From assembly GCF_014898815.1 (NCBI RefSeq), contig NW_026515543.1, positions 1-64,000 of the forward strand: a stretch of 64,000 bases of DNA, written 5' to 3'. The translations under genes were made by a program, and so were the position numbers. Below the pieces are notes generated by a model. It was not told the origin of the DNA. It searched no databases and saw nothing but the letters and a program-made list of their open reading frames with translations. Below, piece by piece: positions 14,713 to 27,642 of the stretch (positions are counted from its first letter, which is position 1; every line of letters starts with the position of its first letter). This DNA is from Panonychus citri. Taxonomy: Eukaryota; Arthropoda; Arachnida; Trombidiformes; Tetranychidae.

Positions 14713-16113
14713 AATGATGAAACTATCACCATGATTGTTGAGAATATAAAATTATCTCTCTGAATTAGAAAACTGAATTTCTTTCCAAACATTAACCGAT
14801 CAATCATGTTACTTAATTTTTAAGAATATAATCAAATGGTAATTGTTTTGATTCTAATCAGCTTGATGTAAAATTCAAATCATCATGATGATTACGAAGA
14901 TGATGAAATAAATTAACGATTAAACTTGAGTTTCCTTTTCATCACTAATATACTATAATAGTAATATTTTTCTCATTATCGTTTATAAGTTTTGATAATC
15001 AAGGTAGTCACGTTTTCATTATCTTCATCATCATCATCATCATCAATTGGATGACAATTAGTTTTTTTTTATCATCCTCATCCTCTTTTCCTCGGTAAAA
15101 GGATGAACCAATATTATTTATCGTCAAGTTAATGATATAAGTTTTTAATCAATCTTTTCATGTTAACTGTGTTTCCAGTATCTCTGATTGGGAATCCATG
15201 TAACTCTTGTTACCTTTTGATTTCTAATCATTTCAAGGAACTAAATTGTTACAATCATTATGAGAAAAGGATCATGATACAAATAATAATAGTTGCTAAT
15301 GGTCAATCCAACTGACCATCTATCTTATTGTTTTTATTTGCTATATCAAATTGGAGCAACAATAATTGAGCTTCAAAAGTGTTAGAATTGAAAACTTTCA
15401 TTGTTAACCAATTGATTTTGATTTGCTTCAAAACTAACGACATTAAATTGTTATCGTTAATTTTTTATGTCTTTTAATCAATATTGTTACTTATTCCAAA
15501 TGATTAACACCAATTTCATTTAATTGTTCATCTATTACAATCAAATGGCTGATTGATCAAATTGTTTATCTGATTTAACAGCTAATTTAATTACATTTAC
15601 AAGTTTAATTTGGTTAATTTGATTAAGTTTATTGTTTGTTGTTTTATTCAAATTGTTTGCTGTTGATTAATTGGTTTTAACTTTTAATTAGCTAATTTGG
15701 TTTTAGACTTTTGTTGTTTTTATTTTAATTCATCAATTGGAATTGAAAAAATCAATTCAATCAACAATTACCAAGAATTCAAGTCTTGATCATGAATTTA
15801 ACTTTTCTATTATCATGTAAGCTGATGGATTCTCAATCATTTCAACAATTTTCCTTGTTGATTATGAATTATTATTATTCATTTGTCTTAGAAATTAATA
15901 AATCAATGAGGTAACAACATTTACTACTGGAAAAGTATTTCAAGTTAATGGGGAAACGGAAATGAAACATAAAAAATCAATTAACATGAATGTTGTTCAG
16001 TTGAGGATGATTATGATTCATTGTCAACAGAACTTTTATCTCAAATCTTTTACTATATCTTCAATCATGAAATCTGATTCTGTTGAATTCAAAGAGTGAC
16101 AGAAAGATGAAGT

Positions 16114-16114
<1 letters not shown>

Positions 16115-16173
<59 letters not shown>
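16115..16173. repeat. (AG)n microsatellite, 59 bp
   Basis: Uninterrupted AG dinucleotide run of about 29 units. The open frame across it on the minus strand only encodes the dipeptide run and is not a gene. Confidence 0.97.
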
Positions 16174-16179
<6 letters not shown>

Positions 16180-19100
16180 AAAGTTCTGGATTCGGAATGT
16201 AACACAAATATAATTGAATGTCAGAAATTCAGTCTTCATGGAACATGAATTAATTGCTATTACATGTCATTAGATTTCATAATATTACATGGGAGAAATT
16301 CATCCATGATTATTATTCGGGTTTAGATCCAATGTCAGAAACAGTTGAGGTTCCAATGAAAATTCATTTTTATTCAGGTAAAAGAGGAAAAAGAAAGCGA
16401 TAGAATATTGAAATTGAATTCTCATGATATTGGAAAAATTTTCTTGAATATTGGATTCTCATGATAATCAAGATCATCATCAACCTATTAATTCAATAAC
16501 AATAATAATAAAAGTCACTCCCATAGATTGATAGTTGTAATAATAAACTACATAATCAATGGTAACAATTTCCATTCATGATTATCATGAATGAAAATAT
16601 GTTTCAAGATGAAGATGATTATAGTTAGATGATAAGTGTAAATAAGGCTAATCAGCTAAATTGTCCCGATCGATAATAAATCTATTATTTTGATCGATAA
16701 AACAACAACAACAATCAACATTTATTAACAACTTTTCATGGCAATCACATGATAATCTCAGCACAAATAACAACAATTGGAAACGATAACGATAACCAAT
16801 AAATAATAATAAGTATCATCAGTAATCAATTGTATCAATAATGTAATCAACTTGAGAGAGAGAGAGAGAGTAAAGATTTAACCATGAAACTGATATTCAA
16901 ACCCTATCAATACAATTCCGTATATATATTAATCATGATTTACAATTTTTCACCGAAAAGAGGAAGAAAAAAATTCACCATGGAATCAGTTGAGTTTCCA
17001 GGATTAATGAGAAACAAAGTAAAGAAAAAAAAAGATTAATAGAAACTTTTTTTAATCCTTTCAAGGATATTTAAACTCATCTTTCCTAATCCTAATCTCC
17101 ATGAATAATATTAATCTCATCAATTATCATCTCATATTATCTTAGTGACGGTCAGCACATTTCATTATTTATCCATAGTTTTTCATGACAACTTACGATT
17201 AATAATCGGATACTCAGAACTTTTGAGATTTTTTTTCATTACATAACGATAAGAAAAAGATAATGAGAGTGAGAGAGAAACTTTTCCACCATCATCATCA
17301 CCATGGAAAAGATGAGAACTCATTGTTTTCTTTTTTCATTCATGATCTGATTCTTTACATTATTTTCCATCTCCATCTTCATCTTCCTCTTTCTATTATC
17401 ATTACCTCTTCCTTTTTTCTCTCATCTTTCTTTCTTCAGAACATTTCATCCTTCCTCTAAAGTTCAGTTCTATTTGTATTCCAATTTTTTCCTTCTTCTT
17501 CTATTCTGATTACTTAAACTACTCCATCATGAAAGGGAAGGATAAAAAGTAACTGTTAACTACAACGTAAAAGAAATCATGAAATTCATACATTTCATGA
17601 TTCAAACTCAACTGAATCATGATGGCGTTGGATTCAATTGGATTTAAAAAGTTATATTTTAAATTCAACGAGAAAATATTATCTCCCATGGAATGACCTT
17701 AAATAGAATCAACTAATTGTTGAAACAATTAAATTTAAAGTATTATAATGTAATCAGTAGATTATTATTTTCCTTTATCCTGTTATTTTTATTAGTTGGT
17801 TGATAATCGTAATTATCGTAATAATAATGAATAACTATTCATGAATATGATTCTCATGGTGGTGATAAAGGTTAAATTCAATTTCATGGTAATCCAGGGA
17901 ATTGGAAATATCAATAAACTCAAAGTCTCTAAATGAACTTTCAACTCTTGATATTATCAAGAATATAAAAAGTTATCATTAAAACTTTTGGGATTGTAAA
18001 TCAATCTAAATGATATCAAGTTGGAAACAAAAGTTTCAATGAGATTTCAATTGATAATCAACCTGATTTCATGATAATGAATCAAATTTCATGATATAAA
18101 TATTTTCTCATAATCCATCAATCATAATAAACTTTAAAATAGATATAAAATTCAAATCATTTTCATCAAGATATTATAGTGAACCTGGTGAAAGCTTCAA
18201 ATGCAAATGGTCACCAAGAGTATCATGATTATCATTATTGAAATTTCATGATAATGAATATCATTCAACTGGAATGATATTGAAATGTAATTTTTTTCTC
18301 TTCTTCTTTTGATTAGACTTTCAAAAACACTGAAAATTCATTCAACTATTATTATTATTTTGATGATCACCCTGAGCAAGAAATTATCATCCTAAAGGCT
18401 GGTTATTGATTATTATCGTTGATTCTGTTGAATATTTACCCTGAAAGTTGAATCAACGTATTCTCATCATATTAATTATTATAATGAAACTTTGTTCCAT
18501 TTTCCTATTCTCAGAATTCCCTGAATTCTTGGTAGATTTTCCCTCCTATTGTTTTCTCAGCATTCCCTGAGTGTAATCATCTTTTTCCTCATGTAATATT
18601 ATCAAAAATCTCTGAGCAACATGACATGATGAATTATTATTAGTTTTATATCGATAATTATTTATCTTATTCTTTAAGAGAAAAGAATACAAAGATAATC
18701 TCATCTAAAATTAACAGAATTCTTCTGAACTTTCATGATAATATATTTAGAAACTTTTGTCGAAGAAAAAAAAACTCCAATAAAAAACAAAGTTTTCGCT
18801 CATAAAACGATATAAGATGATAAAGAATTTAAATTCTTCCCATGGAGTACACACTGAAATATAAGAATTTTCTGAGTTTCGAATATTTTTTCATTCTTTC
18901 ATTTCGCTTTTCCACCATTGAACTTGATTCGAAATGTTAATAAAATAATTTCTTTTAGTTTTTTTTCTGTCCATAGCCTAAGGGTTGCTACATCTTATCT
19001 TTGGAAGATTTTTCTTCATCATTCATTTTTCTTGATGATGAAGACAAGATGATGATAATGGAAGATTAATAAGATTAGCCCAATGGGTGAATGATTGGAA

Positions 19101-19741
19101 TAGGAAGTGGAAATCAGTAAGGAAAAAAATTCTCTCTCTTTTAAAAGAAAAGTAATAACTTTGAATAGTATTTCAGAATAGCAGATAAGTGATGATGACC
19201 AATGGGCAGACATTTTCTATTATCAGTTTTATACCAATTTCATGGGTGAATTTTCATCACCAAGAATAAGAATCGAATGTGACTGAGGAGAGAAAAAAAA
19301 GTTTTCCAGCTTAAGGCAACACTTTTATCTCAAAGAAGCTGAGAAGTTCAGTTGATCCAGAATTTGGAACATTTTTTTTTTCCTTCTTCTTTACTTCTCT
19401 TTTCTCTTTCTCTCTCTCTCTCTCTTTTCTTATTTCTGGCATTCCCCTGATTCCCATGGTAAAGGTTGATTCTCAACCTTATCATGGTAAATCGATAACA
19501 GTAAAAGTAAAATCAATGATTCCAAAGGTTCTAATGATAAGGTTAACAATAGAGGTTGTTGAGGTGGAGGTGATATTGTTGTTAATAAACTGACTGAATG
19601 AGTTGAATGAGTATTTGGAATGAAATTATTTTATCATTTAAAGGAAATTTAAGTTAATTGTTTGTCTCTGAGAAGAGGGAAAATTTTTCTCTCCAATTAA
19701 TTAACTCAGTAAATATAACGGTAAATTTAGTCTTCACTTAC

Positions 19742-19988
19742 CATCTCGTCGTACTCTTGATTGTTCACTGTCAATTTGATTGTTGGTGTTTACTTTGTCA
19801 TTTGATGGTTCCAAGGGGGTGGAAAGTTGTGATGATGACAATAAAGATGATGATGATGATGATGAGGATGAGGATAAAACTGATGATAATGATGAGATTG
19901 AATCATTTGAATCAACGGTGACAATTACATTGGACAATAATGAGCCACTTTGAATGCACAATAATAATAAATTGTACAATAAAAACAT
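19742..19988 (-). CDS. Candidate first exon of a secreted, furin-cleaved protein
   Basis: An ATG at 19988 opens a frame whose first residues form a signal-peptide-like hydrophobic core (LLYNLLLLCI, residues 3-12). A serine-rich low-complexity segment follows (about residues 31-53), then a dibasic RVRR at residues 78-81, the form of a furin/proprotein-convertase site. One codon plus one base later comes a consensus 5' splice site (GTAAGT at 19741-19736), leaving a phase-1 exon of 247 nt; read through, the frame stops at once. Signal peptide, processing site and donor in the right order suggest the first coding exon of a secreted precursor transcribed away from ATP13A1. I do not recognise the family, and found no second exon in the remaining 19.7 kb. 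It could be a chance open frame, because the serine run comes from a GAT repeat. Confidence 0.42.
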
Positions 19989-20982
19989 GATTCAATTTGA
20001 TTTACAATTAGATTTATATGTTTTCTTATTATAAAAGGAAAAGGTTAACAATTAACTAATTATTATTAAACTATTTGTTTTGGTCTTGGTAGTGTTTTTT
20101 TTTTACTTGATTGTTGTTGTTGTTTATTTAAACTTAATTGGATTAAGAAAGTTAATCTTCTTAATGTTTAATGATAATGGTGGATGATGAAAATGATAAT
20201 AATAACAATCAGTTAATCCTCATGATTATGTAATTGAGCGGAATGAAAAAACAATTAAAACGTTTCAACGCACAAAAAATGGTTTTGTTTTTGATGTTGA
20301 TGATTAAGTTGATTACGAATTGAGGTTTTGTTGTTAATCACTTGATAATCATAATTTGATTGTTATTTACTTTTGAATCAACTAATTAAATCCCTTGTCA
20401 AGTTGATTGTAATCGTTAAGATAATGATAATGATGATATTGGTTAATTGTTGACAAGAAACACATGATGTTTATTGAATTTGAACAATTTAAAAATGAAA
20501 CTAAATCACTGATTAGTTGATTGGGTAGACCATTTTTTTTGCTTCTCCTGTTGATTAATAAATTGATTTGAAATTTACTATGATGGATAAGCTTTTAATC
20601 ACCGATTAAGAGAGAAAGAGAAAGAGAAAGAGAAAGAGAGAGAGAGAGAGAGATGAAAAATTATTGAAAGATGATGAAGATGAGGATGACAATTTTGTTT
20701 TGTTTCTTTTTTTCGTATTGTGTTAAATTTTTGTGATGAACAACAAGAGGATTAAGATTAACAATTTCGACAATTAACTCGATTCACTTTGATTCATTTC
20801 GTATCTTCATCTTCCATTTTTATCTTCATTCTCTTTCTTTTTCTCTCTCTCTTCCGTCAACAAACTAATATCATTCTTCAAATGTAACTTATCCTCATCC
20901 TCGAAAGGTTCATCTTTACAGTTATGTTTCATGTTCCTTTCAGTTTTCACTCATTTCATCCTCATCCTCATCCTTATCTTCA

Positions 20983-21013
<31 letters not shown>

Positions 21014-21970
21014 CTCTTTCTCTTCATCCTATGACCTCATTCTCTATAAACCATGATGATAAAAGATGCAATTCTGTTGATTCGACTCATTTCCGATTCA
21101 ATCGAACAGAAAATTTCCTTTTTATTTCTTTTCTCACTTATCCTTAGATAATTCACTAAACTTTCTCTGAGTAATTCATTTGCTAATTCAATTAAATTTC
21201 AATCGTTAACCAAATGGTAAAAATAAAAAGATTAATTGATCAAAATTAATTTTCTGTCCATTTTAAATTTACCGCTTTTCTTTAAAATTCTGTTGACTAT
21301 CAAACTCGTTGCCATGGTTACCATTTGGATCCAGATACTTGATCATAATCCGAATTTTTATTTTTTCTTTTAATCATTTTCTTCAATTTCTTTTGGTTAA
21401 ATTTTTTTTTTCTCAAGATTTTAATTCAATTACATTGTAATTTAATTGTTTTTTTTTTCTTCAATGGATTACAATTACTTTTACAATTGAAAAGTTTAAT
21501 CATTTCAGGTGCTGTCAGTTTACTTTGAATGATTTTTGTTGCGAAAAATTTGGATACAAATTGTGAGATAAATACAATTCAATCTCTGATGATGTAAGAT
21601 TAATAATGTGCATTAAACTTGTTATCTGAACATATTTAGACTAATTTAGAATTTTTCTTTCCTTAATTCAGGTAATTCTAATTTAATTTGGCTCCTTTCT
21701 AGGATTATCCATATTCTTGGTTGATGTTTAAAACTCTAATTAACATCTGACATCGTTTAATTTTCTCTTATATTCTTTTCTTGGGGTTTTCTCTTCCATC
21801 TTTCTGGTTCAGTGTGTTGGTAACATCTTTTGCTATCTCTGTCTTCTTTTCTTCATCTCTCTCTCTCTCTCTCTCCTTTTTTTCTTTCTATTTGGAAGAG
21901 ACTATTTTTTTCTCTCTCTTCTGTCTATCGTGCGTGTCTTTTCTCTACCTGCCTACCACCTTCCTCAATC
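19989..21970. promoter_or_regulatory. Intergenic region, probable divergent promoter zone
   Basis: About 2 kb between the candidate minus-strand exon and the ATP13A1 start. It contains CAATTAATTG-type AT-rich DNA, a (GAGAAA)n/(GA)n tract at 20610-20653 and CT-rich tracts near 20985-21023 and 21855-21875. The ATP13A1 5' UTR must lie in its right part, but I cannot place the transcription start. Open frames at 21781-22273 in other frames are shadows of the CT-rich leader and exon 1. Confidence 0.4.
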
Positions 21971-24900
21971 ATGGCAAAGATCAGAGATTCGGTTGACGAA
22001 TTGGTTTCCCATGTATCATGTTACAATTCGCGTCCCCTTCTTTTCCATTTGTACCTGGCCCCTTTTCTGTGTATCTATGTTTTTCTCATCAATCTTTGGT
22101 TTGTTAAATATTCTACAACTGAATCTCAAGAGATTTGGTTCATTTGGGTGGCTGTTGCAGTTATCTTACAAATACTTACTTACCTTTTCTGCCATTGGTC
22201 AGTAGATGTAAATTGTTTCCTTGCCTTTAGTAAGGTGAGTTTTCCGGTCATTTTTTACTTTTCCTTTTATTAATATCTATCGGTATTTATCAATCTTTCA
22301 ATAGATTCTCCAGACATAGAAAGAAAATCTTTTTGACTACATCATCATTATCACCATCATATGTTGTAACATTTGGCTCTCTCTTTTTTTCCTTTACTTC
22401 TGATTATTTATCCTTTCTTCAGGTTTCCCATCCATCTTTAGGAGAATTTGCTAAAGTTGTACCAACACCTAATAATGGATCAACTGAATTGGTGCGATTA
22501 TGTCGATCTAAAATATCGGATGATAATAGTGAAATTTTATGGTTTCGATTTCAAAAGACTAAATATATTTACAATGAGAAAGATGGACAGTTTGAGGTTC
22601 TCAAATTTCCAGTTAATTTAAATCTATCCTTTTACCTGGAATGGAAAGGGCACCAAGAAGAGAATGAACTTTCCCTTGCTGAGAAACATTATGGTAAAAA
22701 TGATTTGGAAATGGTTGTACCTGAATTTATGGAACTTTTTAAAGAACGAGCAACAGCACCTTTCTTTGTTTTCCAAGTTTTCTGTGTTGCTCTTTGGTGT
22801 TTAGATGAATTCTGGTATTATTCTCTATTCACTCTATTCATGTTAATAGCATTTGAATGTGTTCTTGTTCAACAACAATTGAGAAATCTTTCCGAAATTC
22901 GTAAAATGGGAAACAAACCTTATCCAATTCAAGTTTACCGTAATCGTAGATGGAGATCAATTCCAAGTGATGAACTTGTACCTGGTGATATAATCTCTGT
23001 AAATAGATCTCAAAATGATAATCTTGTTCCTTGTGATCTTTTATTACTTCGAGGTTCATGTATTGTCGATGAATCTATGTTAACCGGTGAATCTGTTCCC
23101 CAAATGAAGGAACCAATTGAAAATGTTAATGAACTTGATCGACCTCTTGATGTTGACGCTGATGGAAGACTTCATATCCTCTATGGAGGTACCAAAGTTG
23201 TTCAAAATACTCCACCCGTTAAATCAACCACCGGTATTAAAGGTAATTAATCCCTCTACCAATTTTCATCATTTACCAATGGACGAAATTTAATCTTATG
23301 TATTTATTTTCCATCTCTTAGCTTCTGATGGAGGTTGTACTGCCTACGTTTTGCGAACTAGTTTCAATACATCCCAAGGAAAATTACTTCGAACTATTTT
23401 GTTTGGTGTTAAACGAGTTACTGCCAACAATTTAGAAACATTTGCATTCATCTTATTCCTATTGGTGTTTGCAATTGCGGCAGCAAGTTACGTTTGGATT
23501 AAAGGAACTGAAGATCCAAAAAGAAATCGTTATAAACTTTTCCTCGAGTGTACACTCATTTTAACTTCAGTCGTTCCTCCAGAGCTTCCAATTGAATTAT
23601 CTCTTGCTGTAAATACTTCCCTTTTATCTCTATCAAAGCTATGTAAGTTCCACAATTTTCATCAATTGTTTTATCATCTAATTAATTTTAAATATTCTTC
23701 CTTTTTTCTTCCTCCAATTAGTTATTTTTTGTACTGAACCTTTTCGCATTCCCTTTGCCGGTAAAGTTGAAATTTGCTGCTTTGATAAAACTGGTACTTT
23801 AACCAGTGACGATCTTGTAGTTGAAGGAATCACCGGAATCAAGGGTCAAGGTATATAACATATACACATCTCCCTCGTTACCTTATTGTTCAGTAATATT
23901 ATTAAATGAAATTAATTTTTATTTCTATTTGATTAATAGAAAAACCATCGACGAGTATTATTCCTGTTACCGATGCTCCTCCCGAGACTATTCAAGTTTT
24001 AGCCGCTTGTCATTCCCTGGTTCAATTAGATGATGGTTTAGTAGGTGATCCTTTAGAAAAGTCAATTCTTTCCGCAATCGATTGGACACTTACCAAAGGC
24101 GAAGCTGTAATACCCAAAAAGGGTAAACATCCGGCTGTTAAGATTTTCCATCGATTCCATTTCTCATCTAGTCTAAAGAGAATGTCAGTTATCGCTGGTT
24201 ACACACCAACTGGATCCCAAGGAACTACTTATTTAGGTTTAACGAAAGGAGCACCCGAAGTACTTCGTAACATGGTTAGTCTTTAATTTTAGACAATCGA
24301 TTATGATTTGATTGAATTTCTCTTTTTTGTTTCTTGTGTCGGTTTGTTTAATTCATTTATTTGTTTTCTTTTACAGTTTACCAAAGTTCCTGAAAATTAT
24401 GATGAAATTTACATCTCCATGTCTAAAAAAGGAGCTCGTATATTATCATTGGGCCGAAAAGAGATGGGAAATTTATCTCATCAAGAATTACGAGATATTA
24501 CTCGTGATGATATTGAGAAAAATTTAGAATTTGTTGGTTTCATTGTGATTTCATGTCCACTCAAAAAAGATTCCAAAGTTGTGATAAAAGAGATCATTGA
24601 TTCAAGTCATTATGTAAGCTCTTGTGAATATTAATCAAATGAATATTTTATCATCTCTCTCCACCATTGGTATCAAGATACTATTATAACTAATTTTATC
24701 ATTTCTTTTAATTATTTATTTTCACCAGGTCATGATGATTACTGGAGATGGACCTTTAACTGCTTGTCATGTTGCCAGGGAACTTAACTTCTGTAGAAAT
24801 GATGACACTTTGATTTTAACATCTTCTCAAACAAAGAATGGTAATTAAATCGATAAACTTATGATTTATTCAATTTGGAAAACTTAATTAGTCTTATTGA

Positions 24901-26720
24901 AATGAGTTTTCTTTTAATTTTTGCTACCAGAAACCCAATGGAAATGGAAAGGTATCTACGATGAATCTGAACACGAGTGTTCACCAAATATGAAAAGAGA
25001 GTTTTATCAAAATTATGATCTTTGCCTTACCGGTGATGGAATGAATTATTTACTCGAGAATCATAATAAATTTTTCTACTCAATACTTCCTCATATTGTT
25101 GTTTGGGCTCGAGTTGCACCTAAACAAAAGGTAAATTTACTCAATCGGATTGGAAATAATTTGATACTTATTTTTATCTTTTCTTTTCTCCTTTTATTTT
25201 ACTTTATTTTTTTTTAGGAATTTGTTATAACATCATTGAAAAGTTTAGGATACACAACATTAATGTGCGGTGACGGAACTAATGATGTTGGTGCTTTAAA
25301 ACACGCTGAAGTTGGTGTTGCATTACTCACTCATGCTCCTCTTACACCGAATGATTTTAAACCCCGGAAACCCATTGATGCAGCAGCTATTGGTTCAAAT
25401 CTATTCCCATCTTCTGATTTAAACTCTCCTGGTAATCGTAATAGATTAACTCGTCGTGGTGAACCAACAAGGGATAGATCAAGTTTATTAGGTTCTAGTC
25501 AACGAGCCCAACCACCGGCTACTCGAGCTGAAAGATATGCTGAGATGCAGCGGAATCTTCAGAAAATGTTACAAGAAATGGATGAACAAGAAAAGGCTTC
25601 AATTGTCAAATTGGGTGATGCAAGTATTGCCGCTCCATTCACATCAAAATTATCTTCCATTCAATGTGGTAAGTAAATTTTTTCCTAAATTAATTTGATT
25701 TATCCATTATGGTTACAACTAACTCATTTTCATCTTATTTTTTTTTTATTCTCTTCACTTGATTAGTTTGTCACATTATTAAACAAGGACGATGTACCCT
25801 TGTTACCACACTTCAAATGTTCAAAATTTTGGCTTTGAACGCACTTATTTTGGCCTACAGTCACAGCGTCCTTTACTTAGATGGAATTAAATTTAGCGAT
25901 GGTCAAGCAACACTACAAGGTTTCCTTTTGGCTGGTTGCTTTCTTTTTATATCTCGTTCAAAGGTACAACTATTATATAGTTTTAATTTGTTAATAATAA
26001 TCATGAATTCATTTTGTACTAATCATGTTATTTTTTTTCCTTCTTTTTCCAGCCACTAACGGTACTTTCAAAGACTAGACCATTAGCCAATATTTTCAAT
26101 ATTTACACCATATCAACAGTCATGTTACAATTTGCTATTCACTTTTGTACCCTAATTTATCTGGTTCGAGAAGCAAACGCCCGTACACCTCCCAAAAGCG
26201 ATGAATTTGCCAACTTGGAATCAGAATTTCAACCATCTCTTTTAAATAGTACAGTTTATATAATTTCAGTTGCACTTCAAGTGTCAACTTTTGCTGTCAA
26301 TTATAAGGTAACCTTTTCTTTCATCCTAACTTGGAGCCATATATTAATTATTTCTATACTCTATTTTTTTTAACCACCGGTTACAGGGTCATCCATTTAT
26401 GGAAAGTTTGAGACAAAACAAACCCTTAATGTATAGCATTTTTGGCTCTATCATTGCGGTCATCGCTTTAGTTACCGGCTATTTCCCTGACTTAGCCCAA
26501 CAATTTGCTATTGTTGAATTCCCACAAGAAGTAAGTTAATCAATCGATCAAAACACGACTTAAACCACTCAATCCTCCAATTATTATAACTTTTACCTTT
26601 TAATTTCTTTAGTTCCAAGTGGTCGTATTAACCGTATTAGGAGCCGATTTAACTTTAGCTTTTGCTATTGATAGAACATGTGAATTTCTATTTGGAAAAG
26701 GAAGATTAAGAAAGATATAG
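21971..26720 (+). CDS. ATP13A1: ATP13A1-type P5A ATPase (ER transmembrane-helix dislocase), complete
   Basis: Thirteen exons: 21971-22234, 22423-23242, 23322-23642, 23722-23850, 23940-24274, 24377-24613, 24729-24840, 24931-25130, 25218-25668, 25767-25963, 26053-26307, 26387-26530 and 26613-26720. All twelve introns are short (71-188 bp), begin GT and end AG. The joined frame is 1190 codons plus TAG, close to the roughly 1200 residues usual for the family. Visible motifs: actuator TGES at 309-312, P5A-specific PPELP in the M4 helix at 447-451, phosphorylation motif DKTGTLT with Asp490, TGDG at 707-710 (commonly TGDN) and hinge GDGTND at 824-829. N-terminal hydrophobic segments typical of P5A lie in exon 1. 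A polar, Arg/Ser-rich insert follows GDGTND in exon 9. From family knowledge, the protein sits in the ER membrane and extracts mis-inserted or mitochondrial tail-anchored helices using ATP. The start ATG is chosen because family-like sequence (DELV...YNSRPLLFHLY) begins a few residues later. Nothing suggests a pseudogene. Confidence 0.96.
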
Positions 26721-27642
26721 ACCCTGGTAAATTTCGGATATTAAACAATTAGATAAAAAAAAAGTCTATTTAATTAACTATTTAAATATCTTGTAACAAT
26801 CTATTTATACCTGTTGTTTGTACCTTTGATGTTGTCAAATAATCCGTCACAATCTTGAGGTGTCACTAAGAAACCATTTATATAGATACACGTACTTGTC
26901 AATTTGATTTCTTTTTCTTTGACAATTTCAACTGAATCTCAAACTTTCTTCACCACAATCAATTGAACAAACTGAAGTTATCGTTTTTTTTTTGATTCAG
27001 TCAAAATTGAAAAGGAAAAGGAAATACAAAAAAAGTCACCAAATTATCCTTCCCTCCCTCCACCTGATCGTTAATCATTAATTAAGCGGAATCATTTGTT
27101 TTTACAATTCAATGGGAAATCCCTGTGATCTGATGTGTTTAAATCCTCTCCTCAATGGTGATTAACAAAAGTCTTGACCGATTTGATGTCCAGTTATCAC
27201 TTCTCAAAATTTTGCCTCTAATCTGGAGATAAATTAAATCAAACAATCAATTAACCATCAAATCTCAATTTAAAAGTTTCAACCAATATATTACATTGGA
27301 AGCAGCAAACAATACAAACTTGGCCTTTCAGCAAGTTTAAAATAAATCCAATCATTCAAATCAACTTTTGTTCATTATCAGCCTAACAAAATTGTTGACA
27401 ATTACAGTCAACAATTAATTATGATCAGTTTTTGACTTTTAATTGTTTCTTTTTTACCAAAAAAAAAGAAAAATTTATATTATAAGTTTTGTTTTATCTT
27501 GATGATCCAAAAAAAGTGATATAACATTTAACGTACATTATAATTATGATTTATATATTTACAATTAGATAAACTTGTTAATTGTAATCAATTTTGATGA
27601 TGTTTTAATCAAACGGTTAAAAGTTTGATCTTTTGTTACAAT
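26721..27642. other. Convergent 3' UTR / intergenic spacer
   Basis: ATP13A1 (plus) and the GPCR (minus) converge here, with stops 922 bp apart. The DNA is AT-rich and largely free of the ATCATGAT palindromes seen in introns. I see no further gene. Confidence 0.6.
27341..27346 (+). terminator. Candidate ATP13A1 poly(A) signal
   Basis: The first canonical AATAAA I see after the ATP13A1 stop, giving a 3' UTR of about 0.6 kb. A variant ATTAAA at 26740-26745 lies only 20 nt past the stop. Neither is confirmed. Confidence 0.3.

Larger units (their letters stand above)
5398..19735. other. Long non-coding stretch, microsatellite-rich
   Basis: About 14 kb without a recognisable gene. It holds many (GA)n arrays (e.g. 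6408-6425, 7628-7648, 9258-9279, 10726-10753), (GAT)n runs (8565-8597, 13414-13432) and dispersed A-runs followed by GTTCTGA. Open frames in this stretch translate to low-complexity peptides. The part 15300-15800 differs in texture (CAATTAATTG-type, few ATCATGAT) and resembles the UTR and promoter DNA next to the genes in this window, so it could be transcribed or regulatory. If the candidate exon at 19742-19988 is real, this stretch would be its first intron. Confidence 0.55.
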
